NCBI GenBank assembly: GCA_036674765.1
Contig: JARVKI010000070.1
Span: forward strand, 184,704-248,703
Direction of reading: 5' to 3'
Origin: Seiridium cupressi
Taxonomy: Eukaryota > Ascomycota > Sordariomycetes > Amphisphaeriales > Sporocadaceae
Length of the DNA stretch: 64,000 bases
In this document: one piece after another, positions 22,371 to 33,613 of the stretch
Position numbering within the stretch: the first letter of the stretch is position 1
Layout: each line of letters opens with the position of its first letter
Program-made: the position numbers and the translations under genes
Notes under the pieces: generated by a model
Told to the model about the DNA's origin: nothing
The model's database searches: none
What the model saw: the letters and a program-made list of their open reading frames with translations, nothing else

Positions 22371-24812
22371 ATGCTACGGCCTACACAAGATGGAGAGCGG
22401 TACGAGCTCACCAGTCCCACGGCGATGCCCAAGGCTGGCGGGTTCCTTTGGAACCAGAAGATGATGGTTCAGGTCACTAACCGTGGCTACTCTATTGCTC
22501 AATTCATGCAGCCAGAACCAAGCAAGTACTCACATGCACCCACTCCGGAGGCCAAGACTTTTATGCAGCCCGAGCAGAACTACTACACCCACCACCCCGG
22601 CCGATTTGTTTACATCAAGGATGAGGATTCCGGAGAAATGTTCTCAGCACCGTATGAGCCTGTGCGAGCACCACTGGATCGATTCGTCTTCTCGGCTGGC
22701 AAGAGCGACATCTCCTGGACGGCGGAGCACCTTGGTATTCGGGTACAGATGATCTTCGGTATTCCTACACATGATGTTGCAGAGCTCTGGACTATCGAGG
22801 TCCACAACCTCTCTGGCCGCCAACGTAAGATCAGTGTTTATCCTTACTTTACGATTGGATACATGTCATGGATGAATCTCGAGGGAGAATATCGCGAAGA
22901 TCTGGGCGGAGTGGTCGCTAACAGCGTTACGCCTTATCAGAAACCTGAGGACTGGGCCAAAATCAAACTTCTCAAGGACAAGACGTACCTGCTCTGCGAA
23001 ACGATCCCCGATGCTTGGGAGGCCAATCAATGTGCATTCGAGGGAGAGGGTGGACTACATAACCCGACAGCTTTGAGGGAGCCCCAGCTTCTGAATGGAG
23101 CCGCACGTTACGAGACACCGTTGGCGTCAGTACAGTATCGCCTGAATCTCGAGCTAGAGGAGAAGCGTGAGTTCCGGTTCTTGTTTGGCCCTGCGTTGGA
23201 TGACGCCGAGATAATCTCAATGCGAGACAAGTACCTCAGTGAGGAGGGTTTCTCACAGGCTTCGAAGGATTATGCGGCATACATCCAACAGGGCCGGGGA
23301 TGCTTACACATTGAATCACCGGACACGGATTTGGACAATTTCGTCAACAACTGGATGGCTCGACAAGTCTTTTACCATGGCGATGTCAACCGGCTTACCA
23401 CAGATCCGCAGACCCGGAATTATATGCAAGACAACATGGGCATGACTTACATCATTCCAGAGGTTACGAAAAATGCCATTCTGAGAGCACTATCCCAGCA
23501 GGAGCCTACTGGCTCCATGCCAGACGGTATCATTTTAGTGGAAGGGGCCGAGTTGAAGTATATCAACCAGATCCCACACACGGATCATTGTGTATGGCTA
23601 CCAATAACACTTGATGTGTATCTAGCGGAGACTGCGGACTACGCACTACTCCAAACACCCGTGAAAACGGATAATGGAGACAATTTCACTGTCTTTGAAC
23701 GTCTGAGCCGTGCAATGGACTGGCTGCTATCGGATCATGCACGAGACAAGCGAGGACTGAGCTACATTAGTCAAGGAGATTGGTGCGATCCCATGAACAT
23801 GGCAGGTTGGAAAGGCAAGGGTGTTTCGGGATGGTTAACAGTAGCCACAGCGTATGCCCTGAACCTCTGGGCCGGTATTTGCGAGCAGCAAGGAGCAGAA
23901 AAGCTGGCTGTTTTCTACCGACAGGGCGCGCAGAACGTCAATGATGCTGCTAATGAGCATTTGTGGGACGGCGAATGGTTCGCTCGCGGCATCACCGATG
24001 ATAACGTCGTCTTTGGGGTGAATAAAGATCCCGAAGGCCGCATCTGGCTCAATCCTCAAGCATGGTCCATCCTCGGTGGCGCAGCCAGTCCAGACCAGGT
24101 TGCCAAGATGCTGCCGCAAGTGGATAAGCAACTTAGCACCCCCCACGGAGTACTAATGTTTGCACCTCCATTCACTGGAATGCGCGAAGATATTGGTCGC
24201 GTGAGTCAGAAATACCCCGGCCAAGGCGAGAATGGTTCCGTGTATAACCATGCAGGAGCCTTCTTCGTTCATAGTCTGTACTCCATCGGCGAAAGTGACC
24301 GAGCATTCAAGATTCTGCGCCAGATGATCCCAGGTCCCAACGAGGAAGACTATGTCCAGCGCGGCCAGCTTCCGATCTTCATTCCAAATTACTACAGGGG
24401 CGGCCACGAAAGATACCCACGCATGGCGGGGCGGTCTAGTCAGCTTTTCAATACCGGTACAGTGTCATGGGTATACCGTGGTTTCGTCGAAGGGTTGTGT
24501 GGGCTTCGTGGCGATACTGAGGGCTTGCGGATAGTTCCGCAGCTGCCTTCGGCGTGGGACCATATCAAAGTCTCACGGGAATTCCGCGGAGCGACGTTCA
24601 TCGTCGACGTACGGCGTAAAAAGGGTATTAAGTCGGTTAGGGTCGAACACGAAGGCAAGGTTCTGCCTGATGCACACTTCACTGGTGTGGAGTCGGGCAA
24701 GACTTACCACCTGTCAGTTTCTCTGCCGCTGACAAATGGCGCGCAGGGTAAATCAGACCAGCATACAAACGGTTATACCATGAACAGCTCGAATGGGACA
24801 GTAGAGCGCTAG
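22371..24812 (+). CDS. GH94 phosphorylase, cellobionic acid phosphorylase-like (NdvB-type), 813 aa
   Basis: Single intronless frame. The N-terminal ~300 residues form the GH94 beta-supersandwich domain ([33 protein letters not shown]). The rest is the (alpha/alpha)6 catalytic barrel with [49 protein letters not shown] (acidic pair D470/D473 where GH94 enzymes have the general acid), [14 protein letters not shown] and [11 protein letters not shown]94 enzymes reversibly phosphorolyse beta-glucosides to a sugar 1-phosphate. From family knowledge, the fungal members, including the Neurospora NdvB-like protein, act on cellobionic acid, the product of oxidative cellulose attack by LPMO and cellobiose dehydrogenase. 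There is no signal peptide, so it works in the cytosol on imported sugar acids. Lack of introns and the mainly bacterial family suggest old horizontal transfer (inference). Confidence 0.85.
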   Translation: MLRPTQDGERYELTSPTAMPKAGGFLWNQKMMVQVTNRGYSIAQFMQPEPSKYSHAPTPEAKTFMQPEQNYYTHHPGRFVYIKDEDSGEMFSAPYEPVRAPLDRFVFSAGKSDISWTAEHLGIRVQMIFGIPTHDVAELWTIEVHNLSGRQRKISVYPYFTIGYMSWMNLEGEYREDLGGVVANSVTPYQKPEDWAKIKLLKDKTYLLCETIPDAWEANQCAFEGEGGLHNPTALREPQLLNGAARYETPLASVQYRLNLELEEKREFRFLFGPALDDAEIISMRDKYLSEEGFSQASKDYAAYIQQGRGCLHIESPDTDLDNFVNNWMARQVFYHGDVNRLTTDPQTRNYMQDNMGMTYIIPEVTKNAILRALSQQEPTGSMPDGIILVEGAELKYINQIPHTDHCVWLPITLDVYLAETADYALLQTPVKTDNGDNFTVFERLSRAMDWLLSDHARDKRGLSYISQGDWCDPMNMAGWKGKGVSGWLTVATAYALNLWAGICEQQGAEKLAVFYRQGAQNVNDAANEHLWDGEWFARGITDDNVVFGVNKDPEGRIWLNPQAWSILGGAASPDQVAKMLPQVDKQLSTPHGVLMFAPPFTGMREDIGRVSQKYPGQGENGSVYNHAGAFFVHSLYSIGESDRAFKILRQMIPGPNEEDYVQRGQLPIFIPNYYRGGHERYPRMAGRSSQLFNTGTVSWVYRGFVEGLCGLRGDTEGLRIVPQLPSAWDHIKVSREFRGATFIVDVRRKKGIKSVRVEHEGKVLPDAHFTGVESGKTYHLSVSLPLTNGAQGKSDQHTNGYTMNSSNGTVER

Positions 24813-24893
24813 TTTCGGATTGCAAATTGTCCATCGATGTTCTATAAAAGATTTCTTCTTAAAATAGAGGAGTGGTGCGACTCTTGATCCGCG

Positions 24894-25975
24894 CTACAAG
24901 TATGCCTCAAAGGCTTTCGCAGCATCCAAGACCGTGGTCTCGAAGCTGATCCAGTCCCTGCCAGTAGCCTTGATAGCCTTGCTGCCATCGATATTGGGCG
25001 CCTGAGGTGGGAACTTGAAGTCTGGAAGGTAATCGCTGTGCGGGGCTCCCTCCTTAACAATATCTCGCAGTTCAGGACGCTCTCGGCGAAGGATATCTGC
25101 CGCAGCCTGCGGCGAGCCCCATCCCCTGACTGCTAGATAGCGCTCGCCGTCTGTGTCCTGTCCATTCTGCACCCCAAACAGGACCAGGCGAGCCACGTCA
25201 CGTATATCCACATAGGCCCCGAAGCCACCAACGTTCTCTGGCCTGTCTTTCCCGGAAAGGACCTCCCAAATGAACCTTGTAGAGTCGCTGAGCTGTTCTG
25301 GTTTCGGCAGGACGAGCGGAGGACCAGCCACAAACCTGTTATCTCCATCAGTACTGCGCGTCGATGGGATTGTTGAGATGCTTACGCTGGAAGTATAGAA
25401 GTCATAGTGAATCCGGGCTTCTTCTCCTGCTTGTATTTCCAAAATTCCTTCTCCGCAAGTGTCTTGCTAGCAAAGTAGATTTCTTTACTTGGTACCTCAG
25501 CTCCAAGCTTGGCGACTCTCTCGGAGGCACTTTCGTTCCAGTCCAATTCCGTGTAGATGTGGCCCTGGGGCTTATCGTCGAGGACCGCAGCAATGGAGGA
25601 CATCAGAACGAAGTGCTTCAGGTCGCGAGCCTTGGCCGTCGACTCGAGAATCGACTTGGTGCCTTTGACCGCGGTCCCAATGACATAGTCCGGGTCTGTG
25701 AAGAAGAGGGACACGGGCGACGCCAGGTGCGCAATGGCCGTCACACCCTTGATTGCTTCATCGAAGGCGCCTGCGAGGGTGATGTCGGGTACTACGGCTA
25801 TTTCGAGTCGTCCCTGGGATACGGCATCGGGGAGGGCGGCTAGAAGGCCCCCGGCGGATGCTGATGAGCGCACCGTTCCACGGACGGAGTAGCCTGCGTG
25901 GAGGAATGCTTCGACCGTGCGTGCGGCGATGTAGCCGTTGGCTCCGGTGACAAGGACAAGACCTCTGCTGGACAT
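24894..25975 (-). CDS. NAD(P)H-dependent ketoreductase, extended SDR (GRE2/dihydroflavonol reductase-like)
   Basis: Exon 1 25975-25386, intron 25385-25336 (50 bp, gtaagc..acag), exon 2 25335-24894. The junction restores the reading frame as SILPA-FVAGPP. N-terminal Rossmann motif VTGANGYIAARTVEAFL, then HLASPVSLF, and the catalytic S-Y-K set as MSSIAAV plus the family Y-x3-K in IYFASKTLAEKEFW. The C-terminal half carries AYVDIRDVARLVLFG and the substrate-side region. This belongs to the fungal family of NADPH-dependent aldehyde/ketone reductases related to yeast GRE2 and cinnamoyl-CoA reductase. An in-frame upstream ATG at 26059 exists but adds 28 residues without family support, so 25975 is preferred. 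Cytosolic; substrate unknown. Confidence 0.85.
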
Positions 25976-26793
25976 GGTGGCGACTAAGGTTTCCAGGAAG
26001 GTAATATTGGGAATCAAGATGGTATTTTGAGGGCTGACGATGTATGGAGGGAACGACATAAGCTGATGTAATTGAGTTTTGAAAACTTCATACCGAGATC
26101 ACCCCTCGTACTTATACCATTTGCGGATCGTGACAACAACAGAAGTTGCTCTATAGACCCCCTATGGGTGCATTGACAATTTCTATATGATGCCATCGAG
26201 CCGAAGCCATGTCATCCAGCAGACCTGTATGGCGGAGATACCGGTCTGGCCACAAGCAAAGCATGCTTTCAAATCAACCCCAGAAATCGCTTGGCGTCCG
26301 CAGAAGTCCACTGGGATAAGCAACGTTGCCCATACGTCCTGTAAAAGCACCTTCGACAAGAGTCGAGGAAAATCAGAACCCGCGGGATTGGGTGAAGTCC
26401 TGCGGTGCTGGCGTCAGGAGAGAGGATTTGACGGAACCGAAGTATCACTAATCATGTAATCAGAGACTATCACCGAACCGAGGACTCGGTTTCTAAGGTC
26501 TAGAAATCCCGAGACGAGTAAATGGGGCGCAGTTCGCTAGAAATGAGGGCGAAATTGGTTATTCGAACCAGGTATACGTGTCCTTGAGTTTATCTTTTCA
26601 ATGATCTGTGTCGATGCTGAAAGTAAATCTACGACAGCCAGAGAAAGGTGTGGGGTGGTGGGCATGCGACACACAGGGAAGCAATTACATCACGTGATTT
26701 GGCGTCGCGTCACCCAACTTCAGCGTGTCTAGCCGATACACACGTATCATTTCTTCTGTAGCCGGGGCGCCAAGTCACAACTGTAGGACAAGC
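25976..26793. other. Divergent intergenic / promoter region
   Basis: Lies between the minus-strand ketoreductase and the plus-strand XPG-type nuclease and holds both promoters. No gene seen. A CACGTGA string at 26692-26698 could be an E-box-like site (inference). Confidence 0.4.
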
Positions 26794-28771
26794 ATGGGTG
26801 TCAACGGGTAAGTTGCAAGCACACTACAGGATATGAGATTGTCGAATCCCCACAGCTGACAAACTCACAGGTTGTATTCCGAGTTGAGGGAGCACGCGCC
26901 AAGCAAGGCGACCGAACTCACCAAGCTGAATGCGGAATGGGTGAGCCTCCATGGGCGACCTATGCGCATTGCTGTCGACACGCCCTTTGCTATGTTCGAG
27001 CTAAAGGAGGCAACGCAGAAAGTGATTGGCTATGGTGCGTAGATGTTTGACCATCCAATCTCAGTGTCGCCCAATCCACCTGACAAGCGGGACTTGATAA
27101 GGTGGCATGAATCATCCAACTCGGACTCTTTACCAGCAAACTCTCCATCTTTTACGAGCCGGTGTTCAGCCCGTCTTCGTCTTTGACGGCCCAAATAAAC
27201 CCAGGAAACAAGGTCGGGGCGATCATGTGCTCGTTGCGCCTTACAAGCCCTACACACCTTCGCGGTCAAGCGAGCGCTCCGCAGCTGAGGTCGGATTGGA
27301 GTATAGCCTAAGTCATATCGTGCACCTTGCACGTGAGGTATTCAATCATCTTGGCATACCCTTGCGGAACGCTCCTGGGGAGGCTGAGGCGGAATGTGCA
27401 GAGTTGGAGAAGGCTGGCCTAGTGGATGCTGTTATGACGGTAGACGGCGATGCCTTCGTCTTCGGCTCCCGCATCGTGCTCGAGAAATTGAATGCCAAGG
27501 ACGGGGTGGCAATGGTCCGCCAATACCGGATGGATGATCTGGAACAATGGAATATGCCCAATAAGGACCCTTCAAGTGTGCTAACACAGCGACATTTCCT
27601 CCAACTGGCACTTATGTCCGGTGGCGATTACCATAACGGCAGTAAGCAACTTCCCAGAGTTTCTTTCATGTCCCGTATGGCGTGTTTTATGGGTTTACCG
27701 GCTCCTGATTCAGCGTTTCTGCTTCTGCTCTCGAAACATGAGTTTCAACTCGCGGCAACTCATTAGGCAGGTTAGAAGAAGCAAAGACTGACTCCAGTTG
27801 CAGTCCCAGGCTGTGGCCCCAAGATCGCATTCGGGGCAGCGCGCATGAACAACAGCTGTTACAAGCTCCATGCTAAACTTCAGAGGGATGACGACACGAC
27901 AGCGTGGAGAAATGAACTTGTCCAAGGGCTACGTTCGAAGAACCTGTGGGCAGTCGCTGGTGCTGTTCCTGCTGTTTTCCCTGATCCCGTCATAGCAAGT
28001 TATTACATGAAACCTGATGTAACCACCCGTGAACAGCTCAAGTCGTGGGCGGCAACCACCGATTGGGAACAGCCCATCCATTTTATAGAACTAAGATCTT
28101 GGACCGAGCGATATTTCGATTGGCGCTTCGCGCATTTCTCCGGCAAATTTGTCCGGACCTTGGCCCACCCTGCCCTTGTGAAGGAGCTCGTAAACCACTT
28201 CCTGAAGAAGACTAATGGCTCCCATCTTCTCGTTGCCATTCATGCCGAAGGGGGCAATGCAGAGTCAACTAAAGAGCTCAGAGTATCGTTCTGTCCTCGG
28301 GCATTCATCGCCATAGACCCTGCGAACGAGCCTATCAATCTGCACTACCAAGCGAATATGAAAAGGGAACTCTTCGACCCGCACCAAGATCTACGAGAGT
28401 GGTTTCCGAAGTGGCTGATTCAACATGCTGCGCCCTCAATATACCAAGCCTGGGAGGAACGAGCAGCAGCGAAGTCCCGCAGCAAGAAGCGGTCGTCGAA
28501 CGCTGTGACAGAGGCAGCCCCCAAGAAACCAAGGGGTCGTCCGCGTAAACAAGCTCCTTCTGGTGACCCAAGCAAACAACCACGTCCGTGGACGAGCCAG
28601 AAGGACTCGTCGCCTCATCACACCAGTTTCGGTAAATCGCCCCGTGCTAGCCAACCGGGACCCAGCAGATCAAGGATACCCAAGCCTTGTTCTCCATTCA
28701 GTCAAGCAGCGAGGACAACTTTAACGAGCCGTGACTCTAGTCCCCAAGTGATCGATCTCACTAGCGATTGA
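26794..28771 (+). CDS. XPG/FEN superfamily structure-specific nuclease, GEN1/Yen1-like, 4 exons
   Basis: Exons 26794-26807 (14 nt), 26871-27034, 27102-27641 and 27804-28771, joining to 561 aa. XPG N-region: MGVNGLYSELREHAP, RIAVDTPFAMFEL, NHPTRTLYQQ and PVFVFDGPNKP. XPG I-region: NAPGEAEAECAELEKAG, then DAVMTVDGDAFVFGS, then LMSGGDYHNG joined by the third intron to IPGCGPKIAFGAAR (helix-hairpin metal-binding region). All the acidic metal ligands expected of the family are present. The C-terminal part has a putative DNA-binding or chromodomain-like region as in GEN1, then a basic tail with an AT-hook (KKPRGRPRK). It ends in VIDLTSD, which looks like a SUMO-interacting motif. Likely nuclear, cutting Holliday junctions or flaps in repair (family inference). 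It could instead be a fungal-specific XPG paralogue. Confidence 0.85.
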
Positions 28772-29461
28772 TGACAAACAGTCGTGATTCCCGAAGCTAT
28801 TAGGTCGAAATGTCCATTCTTCGCCAACGTCTGGCAGGCCAATACCCTAGCAGGCAAGATCGATTCGATCCCCGAATCGTTGCTACCGAAATTCCAAGTG
28901 TTCCAAGTGAGGAGCCAATGCAACGGGGATGATGGCAACAAAGGACCCGTAAACAACCTGGAAACTCCAAAATTGAGGTATTTGAGAGAGATTCGCAAGA
29001 GTGAGTGTGTTGTTGTGTAGTCGAGACGACGACGGCCGATGCGGGTCATTCTGTAGTCCGTGTCGGTCTTCTAGCGGCTGCGCTGGAGTTAAGCATAAAT
29101 TGAAGCTCTATCCCCTAACTCGATGAGGTCTAGGTTGATGCTTGGGCGCTGTAAGACCAAGCAGGAAATTCTCGTCGCCTGTTGACTTCGTGAACATTCA
29201 TTCGCAGTCGCATACGAGACCATTCCCTCAAAACTTGCACCTCGAGTCACTCAATTTTTTTTTATTCCAGTAGCTACATTGTAGCAGCAAGCAAACGGAC
29301 CGTTGCCTTACACTCATTTAGTTGCGAAGTCGCTGTAGCTTTGGCCCTCGCTCGAACTCAGCAATTTTCAGCGGGTTTGCCCATCACTGGAGCCATTAGC
29401 ATCGCCCTGCCCCGGCCTTCAACTCTACCAGCTATCCTCTTCCGAGATCCGGCGATCCAAA
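28772..29461. other. Intergenic region
   Basis: No gene recognised. A T run at 29256-29264 and CT/AC-rich sequence just before 29462 form the likely promoter and leader of the next gene. Confidence 0.4.
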
Positions 29462-30130
29462 ATGTCCGGACTTCTCAGTGGTGACGCGACCTGCAGTACC
29501 CATAATGCATTGAAGAACATCTCAGAATACGCATGCGGCGTTACCTTCTCGTTCAAGAACAACGGCTTCACTGGGTTCGAGGATGGCTATGCCGTTGTGT
29601 CACTCCAGGAATGCTGCAACAAAGTCAATGCATCGGTGCTGCGTATTCCAGGCAACACAGGCTATGAGATGCAGTTCTGCGAGGTTCCCGCAGTCACATC
29701 CTCATACACCGAGACGATGAACTACATGTACGCCACGGGCACTGGTACTGCGACTCAGACACCCGCGCCATCGGTCACTTCTGGGGCCACGATCGGTCCG
29801 CCGGAAGAGGTAGAATCGTGCATGGAGTTCGTCTACGAGGGCGATCTACCTGATGATGTAGCCGGTGGGATCTCGAGTGCGGGCAACCGGTGTGCGGTAC
29901 GCAACTACAATGACAAATCTAACGAAGACGTGACAGCTGTCCCTGCGAGCTCGGCGCCTCCGAGCTGGACGAGTGCTGCGGCAAATCCTTGGGCGTCCTG
30001 GACTGCGTCGGCGAGCGCAACCGCGGCTTCGACGACAGCTGCAAGCACTGGTACCTCTCATCGTTCCGGCAACACGCCGACCTTGATAGGCTTAGGCTTT
30101 CTCCTATTCGGTCACGTTGTCCTCATCTAA
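29462..30130 (+). CDS. Hypothetical Cys-containing, Ser/Thr/Ala-rich protein with C-terminal membrane/GPI-like segment
   Basis: Intronless frame of 222 aa. The N-terminal ~80 residues hold paired cysteines (CSTHNALKNISEYACG, QECCNKVNA, MQFCEVP), followed by a Thr/Ser spacer, a second small Cys pair (VESCMEFVYEGDLP, GNRCAVRNYN) and a Ser/Ala/Thr/Trp-rich stalk. It ends with a hydrophobic segment (LIGLGFLLFGHVVLI), as in GPI-anchored or tail-anchored wall proteins. No N-terminal signal peptide is visible from the ATG at 29462. An upstream exon supplying it cannot be excluded, though I could not find one. Family not recognised. Confidence 0.55.
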   Translation: MSGLLSGDATCSTHNALKNISEYACGVTFSFKNNGFTGFEDGYAVVSLQECCNKVNASVLRIPGNTGYEMQFCEVPAVTSSYTETMNYMYATGTGTATQTPAPSVTSGATIGPPEEVESCMEFVYEGDLPDDVAGGISSAGNRCAVRNYNDKSNEDVTAVPASSAPPSWTSAAANPWASWTASASATAASTTAASTGTSHRSGNTPTLIGLGFLLFGHVVLI

Positions 30131-31772
30131 GATCGTCTTTCATTGCCCCGCCCTAGTCAGCATCGGGATTCGTGACAGCGGCCTCTGGGCGATACCTTTG
30201 TAGCTTGTCACTGTCGCGTGATCCCGTCAGCACCCTCCGAATCAAGTTGAGGTGCGCTTTCTCTTGTCCTCTATCCAAATACCAACCACATTTGCTTTGT
30301 AAGCTGTTGGTTTGACCTGAACCCCCGCGAAATACGATTGATTCAGAGTCACTTGATCAGGGTCTTCGTCGCATTCGACCTCAGTAAGTGTGATAGTAGC
30401 CTCGGGAAGATCAACAATGTCTCCAAGATCAGCGGCCCTCCCAAATAGCTATAGCGATGTTTCCCACTGATGGAGGGAGGTTGTCATTCAGGAGCCATTC
30501 ACGTTCTATGCACGTGCGGGTGTTGCTCAAGATGCGCATCTAATTGTTGGATAAGTCAGCTACATCGTCCGGGGTGGCGTGAATGGCGTGGCATGGGTGA
30601 TGAAAGTCCTTGTGGGACCAACATATGAAGGTGGAAGTATTTCAGAACTCTTGGTCAATTGGGCTGTCATTTCATAGAGGCCTCGTGAACATTAAGTTTA
30701 CAGCGAAGCAAAGTAGGGCAGCCGTGTGACGTACCCATCATTGGCACTCTGGATGCTGAACATCGCTTTGTGGTCGCAATAACACATTTAGTAGCCTTCG
30801 TGAGTGTTTAGATTTCAGTGAAGCTTGATCGACAGCACACTCCAAGTGGTCGAGTCGAAGTCCATGTGGTGTCACAACGATTATGCGCATTCCCGGCGAT
30901 TAACTGTATCATGCATATAATTGCGAGTTTAAAGTTTTACCAGACTATCAACGAGAGGGATGTCAACTAAAAGGCTTAATAGTCAATAGCTGTATGCATC
31001 AGCGACCCGAGCTCCAAGTACATGCAGATAGATCATGATATTAGGGACGGCCGAACGAAGAACATGCCCCCTCGCCATTTTGAAACGTTCAATAGACAAG
31101 AAGACTAAAAGTCAAACTTTCCCGCCCATGACAAATGTATGGGCCGTCTGACTGAATCACTATCACCAAGCGGCTAAGCAAAGCAAATTTCTCTTGTTAT
31201 GCGTACCTATAATTATTGACAGATCATTTCAGGCGTGAATTGGCGGAAGATAATCATAAATGTAGTTGCCAGCCCGGCATAACATGAGCGGCCTATCGCA
31301 AAACTATGACTAGAGCGGATTCCAGCAAGCCATTTATGAGTTGACATCATACTTGAAGGACTCCCATCTGGTTGTGACAGAAGTCTCTGACTGAAACGTC
31401 GCTCACAGCGTTGCATATCATCCTGTTAGAGAGATGGGTAATAATCATCTTTCTACCCCACTTGGTAGTCTCGCTAAACTGTTCCTTTCAAAGTGTCACC
31501 TAGTTTCCAGAGAGATTATTTGCTTGGAAACACTTTGCTCATACTGTGGTAAGCAGCGGTTGCACGTAACCGGAATTCGGCATCTTGCAACTTGTGATAC
31601 ACGCTCCGTAGATGCAAGACAGTCACAATCAGCCAGCAGCACACATTCGCAGACAAACCCACATATATAAACCTCTTTAATTAAGATGCGTTACAAAATT
31701 TATCCGTCAATTATCGCGAAAGTGTCGAGATCTTCGAGCGAACAACGCGCGCCAAGCTGATCCCGCTCCAAG
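30131..31772. other. Long intergenic region, no gene seen
   Basis: About 1.6 kb without frames of coding texture. Small frames at 31213-31416 (minus) and 31434-31670 (plus) have no domain features. TATA-like TATATAA at 31663-31669 lies about 110 bp before the next plus-strand frame. Confidence 0.4.
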
Positions 31773-32900
31773 ATGACGACCAACCAGCAGATGCGCGACG
31801 ATGCAAAATGCCAAAAGGAAACTACAGATCTGCGGAACAACATCAAAATTCAACTGCAGAGTACCTCCGAGCCCCAAACTGATGGAGTATTTTCTATCAA
31901 ATTAGTGTCGACATTCGGGGCTTGCTGGAGCAAGACGCCCATTGCAACCGAGGGGACATTCAGAAGAGACTGGAAATTACCACGGCTGTGGATGGGTCGG
32001 CTAAATCGACAATGAAACAATATAAAACAGACCGTGGGCACTTGAACCCAGCATTGTAGTCCGGTGGCACCTACCTCTGACAATATCACAGATGACTCGG
32101 CCAACGAGTACAACCATTGTGGATGGAAATCACCACAATGCTGTTTGAAGCTGCTTGGGCCAACCATTACCAAAATTGCCCAAGATCTGGAGAAACTATC
32201 CAGAGTGGTTTCGCCATATCTAAGAGTAGTCGTCCGGGCTTCTCTAAAACGACGTGTCGAGATATGGGCAGAAAACGCAAGATCAGATAGACTTTGGATT
32301 CGAGGTTCTTACCCCGGCCCGCGCCCCAGTCATAAGACTCGGATGGCATGCTATCTTGTTGAACTATCCCATACAAGCAATATTCCTTGCATATCCTATT
32401 TCTGTTCTCTCATGAATTATCCCCCTTATCCCTGGGTGTGGAAGTCATCGCGCCGAACGATGTTGTTGGACTTAGTGAAGTCCTTGATATTCCAGATCCT
32501 GACGATATCGCAGAACAGAAAGGCTGCAGTGGATTTTAGTTGTGTTCCCCTCGAGGAATTGGCAGACCCTGGAATGAACATCAACACGGCTTTACGTGTC
32601 CTCCGGCAGATGAGATTATTTGTGCCGCCTTATACACATTGCTTCATTGAAAATTTCGGAGAACTACAGGATAGGAGCGATTTAGAACACATGGAAAATC
32701 TCTCCCGAGTAATCCATGAAGTGATGAGTTTGGACGAGCCCGCGGATGAGATTGATCTAGGACCACCTGATAGCAACAAAGATGATGGCAAGGTATTAAG
32801 AAAACAGTTCAAACTCTGCTTCATCTCAGATAGTCATGTGGACGTGCTCGAAGAGATGACTGAAGAAAATATATTAGAGAAAATGGAGTCAAACATGTGA
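31773..32900 (+). pseudogene. Degenerate fungal NTPase-like (STAND/NACHT-related) gene or multi-exon relic
   Basis: The 3' frame 32064-32900 (278 aa) has the pattern of a large fungal family in which a W-I/L-R/E-G sequence (RLWIRGSYPGPRPSHKT) stands where a P-loop would be. Family-like blocks follow: IPCISYFCSLM, LLDLVKSLIFQIL and LFVPPYTHCFIENFGELQD (a Walker-B-like position). Upstream, the frame from 31773 breaks. A family-like helix (QISVDIRGLLEQDAHCNRG) is only readable in another frame at ~31895-31960, and no convincing introns connect the parts. The P-loop lysine and serine are not in a GxGKT context, so ATP binding is doubtful. Such proteins are often associated with fungal cell-death or self-recognition repertoires; here the role is unknown. 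Confidence 0.4.
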
Positions 32901-33613
32901 GGTTAATGATTATTAAGATGGTGAGGGCATCAGGGATAATTGCGAACACAGCGATTGCGACTATTATAGAAACAGCACAGATAGCTGAGAAGGTTAACTG
33001 AGACATAATTATTATCAGCGTAACTTGCAGTGAAATAATCTTTTACAATGTGCATGGCAACGCGACTATTCTGCCCAGGTCTCCTTAGTTGAACAGCGTC
33101 AGGAACCGTGCCACCTAGAGCCTTGTGGTTTGATAAGCCCGAGGTCCTGTTACTTCTGGTCGGGAGTGTCGCCTTTTACGAGCTTCATACATGCCTGACT
33201 AGGAAACCCATTCTTACTAGACAGGCGGGTGGCGGCAACATCGAACTAGCGCCGTTGCGAAGGATTACTACTGCGGGCCAACTAGATGGTTAAATGTGCA
33301 TGTGTAGCTTTTTGTATACCAGTGCGTAGGAGTCTGATTGGACATATTTATGTCTCAAGGATGAGCAGAGTCAAAGTAGACTGATTATACTAAAAGCCTC
33401 TGGGTCGGGGTGAGGTGAGCTCCACCTGATTGTAGCCCGACGCACCCTAGTTGGCCTGGCTACGCCCTCTTGTCGTCCAGCTGACGAAGAGAGTGGGCCA
33501 TTGAAGTCTCATTTAACGTCGCCTCTCCCTCTCCTCTTTGCTTCCATTATCCCATTGCTATCCTCCTGATTCCGTTCTCGTTTCTCCAATAGTTTGAATT
33601 GACGCCGAGCCCG
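32901..33613. other. Intergenic region
   Basis: No gene seen. CT-rich sequence at 33519-33600 immediately before the racemase start is the probable leader region. Confidence 0.4.
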
